A stretch of 64,000 nt of DNA from an uncultured Clostridium sp. (lineage in GTDB: Bacteria > Bacillota > Clostridia > Christensenellales > CAG-138). Below the pieces are notes generated by a model that was not told the DNA's origin, ran no database searches, and worked only from the letters and a program-made list of their open reading frames with translations. The stretch is taken from the NCBI GenBank assembly GCA_900542285.1, contig UQNF01000002.1, forward strand, positions 1 to 64,000. Reading direction: 5' to 3'. The position numbers and the translations under genes are program-made. Positions 17,496-24,740 of the stretch are shown one piece after another (the first letter of the stretch is position 1; each line of letters opens with the position of its first letter).

Positions 17496-19103
17496 ATGGG
17501 TCTTTCGATCGAGATTAGGAAGTTTATTAATTCAAAGAATACCGGAGAATTTGTGGATGTTACGCTGCCGGGCGAGCTGCCTGCAAAGCGTGCGGAGGTA
17601 CGCTCTGCGCAGAGGGACAGCGCGGCGGTAGAGGATGCAAAGCGCAGGGTGAAGGAGCTTGCATCGGCCAAGCTTACGGCGGATAAGACGCTTCGAGCGG
17701 CGCAGGAAACGCTGCGCAAGACAAGGACGGAATTCGACAGATGCTCCGCCGAATATGCGCAGCTTGAGGAGCAGCAGCGCAGGCTGCAGCCCGATTTTGA
17801 TGCAAAGAAGGCTGCATATGAGAATGCAAAGCGTTATAGCCAGCAAAAGAAGAGCGAGCTTGACAAGGCGAATGCCGAGCTCAGGGAGGCGGAGGAAGCA
17901 AGGCACAGGGCGGAGCAGATACTCCGTGCCGCGACCGCTGCGAGCGAAGCACCGGACGAAAAGCAGAAGCAGGAGCTTGAAGCGAGCCTGAAGTCGGCAA
18001 GCGACAGGTACGACCTTAAGCGCACCGTTTTGGAGGCAGCCAAGGCTGTGGCGGATGCTGCCGATGAGGAATACAGGGGCTGCAAGGCGGAGTTTGACGA
18101 GGTCAACGCCGCCATGACCAAGCTCAACGGCTCCATGCGCTCCGCAGCGTCTGTCAAGAATACACTTAGCAGCAAGCTTGAAAAGCTGACCGCAAGGGAA
18201 GCGGGTGCGGCTAAGAGGCTTGAAAACCTGACCGCCGAGCATCGTTCGGCCGAGCAGGAGGTTTTGGAGTGCGAGGGCAGGGTTCGCCCGATAGCTGCCC
18301 GCTATGAGACCGCAAGGTTTCATTACATCGAGTCGGGCAAGGGTGAGCCGCTGATCTTGGTTCACAGCGCAGGTCAGTCGCTATACACCTTTAATAAGCT
18401 CATATCCAAGCTTTCTCTCAAGTACAGGGTCATTGCGCTCGATCTTGCAGGCCACGGCTATTCCGAACTTCCGAACTATTTTGACTATTCGATTGCCGAC
18501 CATGCCGAAAGCCTTGCAAGGTTCATGGATGCGATGGGCATCGAGACTGCTCATTTTCTGGGCTTTTCGATGGGCGCGGATTTCGTGCTGATGCTTGCGA
18601 GCATGCACCCCGAGCGTGTGGATAAGGTCATTGCCATTGCGCCCGGCGGCGTTACTGCGGCTATGCCGTTCTCCATACGCCTGCTTGAAAGCGGAATATT
18701 CGGGCCGCTTGCCGGAAGCGTGTTTTCAAGAAAGAGCGTTGCAAAGCTTATCAACGAATGCACGTTTGACCATACGATACTCAAGGAGCATGATGTGGAT
18801 CAGTACGCCAATCCCTTCCAGAATCCCGATGTCCGCTACGGCGTGAGGAGAACCGTCAATGCCTTTGACGAGGACGATGCGCTTGAAGTGCTTCGAAGCG
18901 TGGAGGCGGAAACGCTTCTGCTCTGGGGTGATGAGGATAAGTGGCATCCTCTTGATATGCGTGACGAATACCTTGCCGCACTCCCGAATGTAAAGTTCCA
19001 GCTTGTTCGCAATTCCGGACATCTTCCGCATGAGGAGCGTTCCGACAGAGTCTGCGAGCTGGTGTTCGATTTCATACCCGCAGGCTACGATATTGAGGAC
19101 TGA
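17496..19103 (+). CDS. Coiled-coil protein fused to an alpha/beta hydrolase
   Basis: A 535-residue, two-part protein. Residues about 25-270 are a highly charged Ala/Glu/Lys/Arg coiled coil with no signal peptide. Residues about 285-530 are an alpha/beta hydrolase: oxyanion region LILVHSAGQS, nucleophile elbow GFSMG, acid in LLWGDEDKWHP and catalytic His in NSGHLPHEE. The triad is complete, so an esterase, lipase or lactonase-like activity is expected, but the substrate is unknown. Fusion of a long coiled coil to this hydrolase fold is unusual. It starts after AGGAG, with its own promoter, and lies 7 bp before dapF. Confidence 0.85.
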   Translation: MGLSIEIRKFINSKNTGEFVDVTLPGELPAKRAEVRSAQRDSAAVEDAKRRVKELASAKLTADKTLRAAQETLRKTRTEFDRCSAEYAQLEEQQRRLQPDFDAKKAAYENAKRYSQQKKSELDKANAELREAEEARHRAEQILRAATAASEAPDEKQKQELEASLKSASDRYDLKRTVLEAAKAVADAADEEYRGCKAEFDEVNAAMTKLNGSMRSAASVKNTLSSKLEKLTAREAGAAKRLENLTAEHRSAEQEVLECEGRVRPIAARYETARFHYIESGKGEPLILVHSAGQSLYTFNKLISKLSLKYRVIALDLAGHGYSELPNYFDYSIADHAESLARFMDAMGIETAHFLGFSMGADFVLMLASMHPERVDKVIAIAPGGVTAAMPFSIRLLESGIFGPLAGSVFSRKSVAKLINECTFDHTILKEHDVDQYANPFQNPDVRYGVRRTVNAFDEDDALEVLRSVEAETLLLWGDEDKWHPLDMRDEYLAALPNVKFQLVRNSGHLPHEERSDRVCELVFDFIPAGYDIED

Positions 19104-19110
19104 AAAAAGG

Positions 19111-19947
19111 ATGGAATTCCGCTTTTCCAAGATGCACGGTCTGGGCAACGATATGGTGCTGATAGATGACCGTGAGGAAAAAATCAAGAATGTAAACGAA
19201 TTTGCCGCGCGCATACTGCACCGCAATACCGGCGTCGGCGCTGACAGCCTGCTTATCGTACGCAATTCGGATATTGCCGATATTCGCATGATGATACTGA
19301 ATATCGACGGCAGCGAGGCGGAGATGTGCGGCAATGGCATACGCTGCTTTGTCAAATTCGTCATCGAAAAGGGCATAATGCCCGTAAACGAGTTCACCGT
19401 CGAAACGCTTTCCGGCATCAAAAGGCCCACTGCGGTCGTTGAGGACGGCAGGGTCGTCTCCATTGGGGTCGACATGGGCGAGCCGAGGCTCGATTGCGCC
19501 GACATTCCGGTCGCCGCAGAGGGCAGGTTCATTGAAAAGAGTCTCTTTTCGCACGGCAAACGCTTCACAGTGACAAGCGTTAATACCGGAGTTCCGCATA
19601 CCGTTGCCTTTGTGGACGACTGCGATCTGCTGGATGTTGAATACTACGGCAAGGATATAGAGCATTCACCCATATTTCCAAGGCGAACCAATGTTGACTT
19701 TGTGCAGATAATCGACAGGAGCAATATCGTTATGCGTGCATGGGAGCGAGGCTGCGGCTGTACCATGTGCTGCGGCACGGGCGCATGCGCCTCCGTCGTC
19801 GCCTGCATTCTTGCCGGAAGGACGGAACGCAGGGTCAATGTCCATGTGGAGATAGGCACGCTCGTCATCGAATGGCGTGATGACAATACGCTCTATATGA
19901 CAGGGCCTGCAGAAACGGTCTGCGAGGGGACGTATTTCTATAATTGA
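19111..19947 (+). CDS. dapF: Diaminopimelate epimerase
   Basis: A 278-residue DapF. The N-terminal KMHGLGND motif, the first catalytic cysteine in EMCGNGIRC and the second in CTMCCGTGACAS are all present. It converts LL- to meso-diaminopimelate for lysine and peptidoglycan synthesis, which supports a DAP-type cell wall. The start at 19111 fits the family N-terminus; frames beginning earlier overlap the hydrolase gene. A terminator follows about 50 bp downstream. Confidence 0.96.
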   Translation: MEFRFSKMHGLGNDMVLIDDREEKIKNVNEFAARILHRNTGVGADSLLIVRNSDIADIRMMILNIDGSEAEMCGNGIRCFVKFVIEKGIMPVNEFTVETLSGIKRPTAVVEDGRVVSIGVDMGEPRLDCADIPVAAEGRFIEKSLFSHGKRFTVTSVNTGVPHTVAFVDDCDLLDVEYYGKDIEHSPIFPRRTNVDFVQIIDRSNIVMRAWERGCGCTMCCGTGACASVVACILAGRTERRVNVHVEIGTLVIEWRDDNTLYMTGPAETVCEGTYFYN

Positions 19948-19997
19948 ACATCGAAATGAACCGTGCATCGGCAATGCCCGATACCGTGTTCTTTGTC

Positions 19998-20030
19998 GGC
20001 ATAGGACAAGCGCCTGTGCCGCTTTTTATT
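19998..20030 (+). terminator. Terminator after dapF
   Basis: GGCATAGG pairs with CCTGTGCC (one G-T pair) and is followed by GCTTTTTATT. Confidence 0.75.
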
Positions 20031-20446
20031 GCCTTCTGCTCTCTCCGTGAACAGCTCCGAAACGCTCAATGCTTTTTTTCCATGAGCGAAGCCAATGAGC
20101 AAACCGTTGGATGAAAAATTGATTTTTACGGGTCTTTGACCCTTGCATCGGCGGAAGGGCATTATGAAATTACATTGTCGTTGAATGTGACAATGGCATA
20201 GAGTATGACAATGGCATAGAACCGGCTGCGGCCATCCTTTTGTGCAAATTCTTTCACATTGATAAGCAATGATTTTTTCTTCCTATTGCGTTCATGAATA
20301 AAAGCTTACGGCATACTTCCGATTGCTGCATGGATTTTTACAGCGGAATAGGCCGTATTTTCGCTTTGTCCTGTGCGTCAAGGCATGGTTAGTGTAAACT
20401 TCAATAGAATATATTGCAGAAATTGCCAAATTGGCAGACATATGTA
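20031..20446. other. Intergenic region with a short tandem duplication
   Basis: About 415 bp without a credible gene. A 15-bp unit, TGACAATGGCATAGA, occurs twice in tandem at about 20187-20220. Nothing else was recognised. Confidence 0.45.
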
Positions 20447-20473
20447 TTGACTTTTATTTTTTTTATGTATAAT
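20447..20473 (+). promoter_or_regulatory. Promoter of the secreted repeat protein
   Basis: TTGACT at 20447-20452 and TATAAT at 20468-20473 are separated by 15 bp, shorter than optimal. Confidence 0.5.
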
Positions 20474-20534
20474 TAGTGTTGTATACCTGATTTCAGGTGT
20501 GCAAATATGTCAGACACTAAAAGGAGGAATTGAA

Positions 20535-21413
20535 ATGACGAAACGAATCAGAATGACCATTGCTATCGTTCTCTGCGCTGCGCTGCTCCTCGGAGCGCTG
20601 GCGGTGTATGCCGCCGACAGCTCGAAGCAGTCCGGTGCTGCCGTGCAGTCCGGCAGGGTTGATGAGACCGGAAACCCGGCGGCAGACAGCGCAAGGGTTG
20701 ACGAGAGCGAGGACCCGGCGGCAGACAGTGCAAGGGCTGACGAGAGCGAGGACTCGGCGGCAGACAGTGCAAGGGTTGACGAGAGCGTAAACGGCAATGC
20801 TTCACGCATTGACGAAGCCAAGAAATCGCTGCTTCCCGAAGGGGTGACCGAGACCCCCATACAGGACGGGATAAGCATCTATTGGATATTCAGCTGCGGC
20901 TTGTACTTTGGCTCGGCGAGTATGACTTTCGATTTGCCCGGAACTACGCTTAAAATCGAGTGCGATAACGAATACCTGTTCGATTCGGGCATCGGAGATC
21001 TGCGCTCCTTTGAACGGAATAAGAGCGTTGTCAGGGATGGATGCAGCAACATAACAATTCGCGGAGCTTACCATGAGGAATGGGTTGGCTCCACTTGGAA
21101 AAACGGATATGACTTGGAAGCTTCCGATACAAGGGTTCGCATAACCATTATGGATGGCGACGAGATAATTGGCTATGCGCTCTGCTGCTTCTGGAATCCG
21201 TATGGCTGCGATACTCATACGTATTATGAAAGCGGAGCCATCGTTAAAGCGGTGATGTTTGAATATGATGAGGGCTGCCGGGCAGCCATATCCCAAGAGC
21301 TTGTGGACGCGCTGCTCGATAATGCGGTAGAGGAGCTCATTACGGAAACAAATCTCACGGACATGAACACTGATGAATACCTTCTTCCTGCCGGCTCTGT
21401 AACCGGCGAATGA
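20535..21413 (+). CDS. Secreted protein with an acidic 13-residue repeat
   Basis: A 292-residue exported protein. A basic start, a hydrophobic core and a VYAAD cleavage region form a Sec signal peptide (about residues 1-27). Three tandem copies of a 13-residue unit of the form ADSARVDESEDPA (with ARADE and VNGN variants) follow as an acidic stalk, encoded by 39-bp DNA repeats. The C-terminal 200 residues are an unrecognised globular domain rich in aromatic and acidic residues. AAAGGAGG precedes the ATG. Repeat number could vary by slippage between strains. Confidence 0.7.
   Translation: MTKRIRMTIAIVLCAALLLGALAVYAADSSKQSGAAVQSGRVDETGNPAADSARVDESEDPAADSARADESEDSAADSARVDESVNGNASRIDEAKKSLLPEGVTETPIQDGISIYWIFSCGLYFGSASMTFDLPGTTLKIECDNEYLFDSGIGDLRSFERNKSVVRDGCSNITIRGAYHEEWVGSTWKNGYDLEASDTRVRITIMDGDEIIGYALCCFWNPYGCDTHTYYESGAIVKAVMFEYDEGCRAAISQELVDALLDNAVEELITETNLTDMNTDEYLLPAGSVTGE
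20682..20798 (+). repeat. Three tandem 39-bp coding repeats
   Basis: Near-identical 39-bp units beginning GCAGACAG encode the 13-residue acidic repeats of the secreted protein. The first two copies differ by a few bases; the third diverges in its last 12. Confidence 0.75.
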
Positions 21414-21433
21414 CAGACTATTCGATAAACACA

Positions 21434-21468
21434 CACCATCGGGGACTCACCCCGATGGTGAATTTTTT
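21434..21468 (+). terminator. Terminator after the secreted repeat protein
   Basis: CACCATCGGGG and CCCCGATGGTG form a perfect 11-bp stem with a 5-base loop, followed by AATTTTTT. Confidence 0.9.
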
Positions 21469-21530
21469 CTATTGATTCCGTTTGGCGCATCGGATATTGC
21501 GGCGAAGCTGTGGGGCGATTCGGCAGGGTA

Positions 21531-22247
21531 TCAGCCCACGACCTTGCCAACGACGCGAAGCTCATAGCTGTATTTGACCTTGATGGGCTTATACATCGGG
21601 TTGAGGGAAACGAGTCGCACGCCGCCATCGGTCTCCAGTTTTTTGCAGTACGCTTCTCCGTTTAGCACGAATATGCCAATATCCCCGGATTTAAGCTCCG
21701 GCTGCTGGCGCACATAGACTATCTGACCGTCGGAAAACAGGGGACTCATGGAATCGCCGCTGATGCGCACGGCAATATTGGCGGTCTCCGGCACGTTTTC
21801 ATCAACATCGATGAGCGTGTAGCTGTCGCTGTCTAAGAATACGCCCGTACCTGCCGAAGCTGGCAGGTCGTAAAGGGGCATCTGCCTTGTAACGCGGATT
21901 ATCTTCTGCTTGTAGGAGAATTCGGGGCTTTCGGCAAGCAGAGAGGCATATTCCTCCACACGCTCGCGCCCAAGCTTGTTGAGCTGCGCCATCGGGCCGT
22001 CCGCCGCGCCTTCCGGTGCGCTTATGCCGAGAAAGCAGGCGAGTACGTCGCGAACATCGAATATCCTGCACAGCGCAAGAAACTGTTCGGCGTTCGGCTG
22101 GCTGTCGCCGGTCTCCCATTTGCTGACGGCGCGGTTGGTTATCGGGTCGCCGCTTACGGACACGAGCTTTGCCACATCCCACTGGGACAGCCTGCGCGCC
22201 TTGCGAAGCTCGGCAAGCTTGCTGCCGAGATTGATTTTCTGCTCCAT
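21531..22247 (-). CDS. LexA-like repressor: XRE domain plus S24 self-cleaving domain
   Basis: A 238-residue repressor. An XRE helix-turn-helix (residues 7-62, with the RAVSKWETG recognition region) is joined to a C-terminal S24 peptidase domain. The Ala-Gly cleavage site lies in PASAGTG, the nucleophile serine in SGDSMSP and the general-base lysine in the EAYCKKL region. RecA-stimulated self-cleavage would relieve repression. It is not classical LexA, whose N-terminus is a winged helix. It diverges from the dinB gene and shares its control region, so it probably regulates a small damage response. AGGAGG precedes the ATG. Confidence 0.88.
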   Translation of the reverse strand: MEQKINLGSKLAELRKARRLSQWDVAKLVSVSGDPITNRAVSKWETGDSQPNAEQFLALCRIFDVRDVLACFLGISAPEGAADGPMAQLNKLGRERVEEYASLLAESPEFSYKQKIIRVTRQMPLYDLPASAGTGVFLDSDSYTLIDVDENVPETANIAVRISGDSMSPLFSDGQIVYVRQQPELKSGDIGIFVLNGEAYCKKLETDGGVRLVSLNPMYKPIKVKYSYELRVVGKVVG

Positions 22248-22268
22248 AGTTCCTCCTGTAATAAATTA

Positions 22269-22334
22269 ACGCATACAGCATTTATAGCATTACAGCTTTT
22301 TTCTCATTATACAGCATAGGATTCCCGATTGCAA
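22269..22334 (-). promoter_or_regulatory. Promoter and repeated operator-like sites of the LexA-like gene
   Basis: On the minus strand TTGCAA (22329-22334) and a perfect TATAAT (22306-22311) are 17 bp apart. The motif ATGCTGTA overlaps the -10 and recurs about 40 bp downstream, with related GCTGTAATGCTATA between them. This fits autorepression. Confidence 0.6.
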
Positions 22335-22370
22335 GCACTTTTTTTGAAAAAAGTCTCTTAAAAATAGAAT

Positions 22371-22406
22371 AATGCTATTTACATCTCTTGATAGGGGTGA
22401 TATAAT
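22371..22406 (+). promoter_or_regulatory. Promoter of dinB with overlapping operator half-site
   Basis: TTTACA at 22378-22383 and TATAAT at 22401-22406 have the ideal 17-bp spacing. AATGCTAT at 22371-22378 overlaps the -35 and resembles the sites in the facing promoter, linking dinB to the LexA-like repressor. Confidence 0.6.
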
Positions 22407-22432
22407 TCGCTTATTAGCTCATTAGGAGAATT

Positions 22433-23680
22433 ATGATGGACAGAACGATACTCCATATAGACATGAACAACTTCTATGCGAGCGTGGAGATCCACGATAA
22501 CCCTTCGCTTGCAGGGCTTCCCGTCGCCGTTGGGGGCAGCGAAGAGGCGAGGCACGGCATAATCCTTGCCAAAAACTATGCCGCCAAGGCGTTCGGGGTA
22601 ATGACGGCCGAGCCCATTTGGGAGGCAAGGCGCAAATGCCCGAACCTGGTCATAGTGCCTCCGCATTTCGAGAGGTATGAGGAATTTATGCTCAAAAGCC
22701 GCGCGCTGCTGGCGACCTACAGCGACCGTGTGGAGCCGTTCGGCATGGATGAGGCATGGATAGATATCAGCACCTATGCGCCGAGCGCAGAAGCAGGCAG
22801 GGAGATAGCGGACGAGATAAGAGATCGCTATCGCAGCGAACTGGGGCTTACCGCTTCCGTGGGGGTGAGCTTCAATAAAACCTTTGCCAAGCTTGGTTCG
22901 GATATGAAAAAGCCCGACGCCACCACCGTGATAACGCCCGAAAATTTCCGAACAAGGGTCTGGTGCCTGCCGGTGGAGGATCTGCTCTTTGTCGGCAGGC
23001 GCACGCAGGAGAAGCTCAATAAGAGGGGGATAATGACGATAGGGCAGCTTGCCAACGCCGATGAAAGGCTCGTGCATTCATGGCTGGGGCTGAGCGGAGA
23101 TATGCTGAGATGCCACGCCAACGGTCTGGATTTTGACCCCGTGATGCCCCTCGGCAGCGAGGCGGCGATAAAGTCCATCGGCAACAGCAGCACGCCGCCG
23201 CGGGATATGCACGATGAAAGGGATGCGCTGTCGCTGCTTCAGGCGCTGAGCGAGACCGTTGCGGAACGCCTCCGCAGGCATGAGCTGCTAGCTTCTACCG
23301 TGGTTTTGAGCATAAGGGATACGAACCTTGTGACCTTTGAACGCCAAATGCAGCTTACAAGGCCAAGCTGTATCGCGCTGGAGCTTCGTGATGCGGCGCT
23401 GAAGCTGCTGAGAGATAACTATGCCTGGGAAAGACCCATACGCAGCCTTGGCATAAGGGGCACGGCGCTCGTGAGTGCAAACGCTCCCATGCAGCTCAGC
23501 TTCTTTTCCGATGAGGAAGAGAGGGACAAGCGGCTGACCGTGGAGCGCACCGTTGACGCTATCCGCACTAAGCACGGGAAGGCCGCGCTTTCGCTGGCGA
23601 CCGCAGCCTATATCAGGGAGCTTGGCACGCTGCCGGAGAACGATAAAAATCCGACCGCCGTGTTCAAAATGCATATGTGA
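22433..23680 (+). CDS. dinB: Y-family DNA polymerase (DinB/Pol IV-like)
   Basis: A 415-residue translesion polymerase. The opening ILHIDMNNFYASVE holds the first catalytic aspartate, and FGMDEAWIDIS holds the second acidic pair. Helix-hairpin-helix (about residues 180-215) and little-finger domains follow. No Pol III clamp-binding tail is obvious beyond QLSFF-like MQLSFFSD, which is a plausible beta-clamp motif. It copies across damaged bases at the cost of fidelity. Two ATGs in tandem (22433, 22436) follow AGGAG; either may be used. It faces the LexA-like repressor gene. Confidence 0.92.
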   Translation: MMDRTILHIDMNNFYASVEIHDNPSLAGLPVAVGGSEEARHGIILAKNYAAKAFGVMTAEPIWEARRKCPNLVIVPPHFERYEEFMLKSRALLATYSDRVEPFGMDEAWIDISTYAPSAEAGREIADEIRDRYRSELGLTASVGVSFNKTFAKLGSDMKKPDATTVITPENFRTRVWCLPVEDLLFVGRRTQEKLNKRGIMTIGQLANADERLVHSWLGLSGDMLRCHANGLDFDPVMPLGSEAAIKSIGNSSTPPRDMHDERDALSLLQALSETVAERLRRHELLASTVVLSIRDTNLVTFERQMQLTRPSCIALELRDAALKLLRDNYAWERPIRSLGIRGTALVSANAPMQLSFFSDEEERDKRLTVERTVDAIRTKHGKAALSLATAAYIRELGTLPENDKNPTAVFKMHM

Positions 23681-23767
23681 CAAGAAAAATTCATAATAAT
23701 TCGTTGCTTGAGACAAACTAAGATGCTATAATTATACAAATAAATATACAGGATGGATGGAGAAGAA

Positions 23768-24463
23768 ATGCAATCAGTTCTTAAGAAAATCGCCATTTTC
23801 GTGCTGGCGTTGGCGCTCATCGCCGCTTTTGGCTGCAAAGGCGATACGCCTCCGATACAGACGGACGAACAGGGAATGCAGACGACGAACACGCCGGGAC
23901 AGACTGCCTCTGCGGAAGCGGAAGATCCGGATATCGGCGAGGAGGTCGCTTCGCTTTTCGGCAGCATTGAGAACATAGAGAAGTATGACGGCGAAAATGC
24001 GGTCAGCGCTGTCGGCAGCCTTGTCATCGAAAGCGGCAGCTTCGTAATTCCCTATTGCTATGAGGGCTTGGAGGCCACGAGCGTGACCATCAGAAGCGGC
24101 AGCATTGATATCATCTCCTCCGATGACGGCATAAACGCTGCCGACGATGATGACGACAGCCGAGACCCGTTCAAGGCAAGCACCGATAACTTCGTCATTA
24201 TCGACAGCGGTTCGCTCACGATCGTGTCGGAAGGCGACTGCATCGACTCCAACGGCGATATCATCGTCAACGGCGGTACGCTGCGTCTGACCTGCGGCGG
24301 CAACGGCAACACAGCGATTGACGCGAGCGGAAGCTTCACGAATAACGGCGGCGACGTAACAACAAACGACGGTTCCGAATCAGGCAATATGGGCGGCGGC
24401 ATGGGTGGAGGAAAACCCGGCGGCCCGGGCGGAGGAAAACCCGGAGGCCCGGGAAGGCCGTAA
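23768..24463 (+). CDS. Short Cthe_2159-like carbohydrate-binding lipoprotein
   Basis: A 231-residue exported protein. The N-terminal hydrophobic segment ends in LIAAFGC, a lipobox-like site, so it is probably a lipoprotein. The body has parallel beta-helix repeats rich in Ser/Gly/Asp, including the SIDIISSDDGINAADD calcium-binding-type stretch seen in Cthe_2159 (DUF4353) proteins that bind acidic polysaccharide. It closes with a Gly/Pro tail (MGGGMGGGKPGGPGG). Full-length relatives are roughly twice as long, so this one seems to have lost several N-terminal coils. GGAG lies seven bases before the ATG at 23768. Confidence 0.7.
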   Translation: MQSVLKKIAIFVLALALIAAFGCKGDTPPIQTDEQGMQTTNTPGQTASAEAEDPDIGEEVASLFGSIENIEKYDGENAVSAVGSLVIESGSFVIPYCYEGLEATSVTIRSGSIDIISSDDGINAADDDDDSRDPFKASTDNFVIIDSGSLTIVSEGDCIDSNGDIIVNGGTLRLTCGGNGNTAIDASGSFTNNGGDVTTNDGSESGNMGGGMGGGKPGGPGGGKPGGPGRP

Positions 24464-24481
24464 CGGTGAATCGGCATGATG

Positions 24482-24720
24482 CGTTCATGGCATAAAGCTC
24501 GCCGAACGCATGATGAAGAAGCGGCGCAAACGCTCATAATCTTCATCAAAGATATTAATTCTTTCAATAATACTCCGGATCAAGATGACCGGAATCTCGG
24601 GCTGCGCATCTTTTGCATACTCTGCAAAGGAGAGCAGCCTTTCTTTTTCCGACCTTATTTCGGGCAGAAGTCATATTGCTTTCCCTGTTTTTCGCCGGCC
24701 AATAAGCAGCTGCTCGGTTT
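24482..24720 (-). pseudogene. Degenerate 3' end of a possible site-specific recombinase
   Basis: On the minus strand an open stretch reading EQLLIGRRKTGKAI, then a stop, then about 65 codons ending in RRFFIMRSASFMP follows pglZ. The helical PVILIRSIIERINIF segment resembles the C-terminal coiled region of large serine recombinases. There is no start or ribosome-binding site. It occupies the place where brxL would be expected. The family call is weak. Confidence 0.3.
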
Positions 24721-24740
24721 CTCACAGCTCCACGGACATA

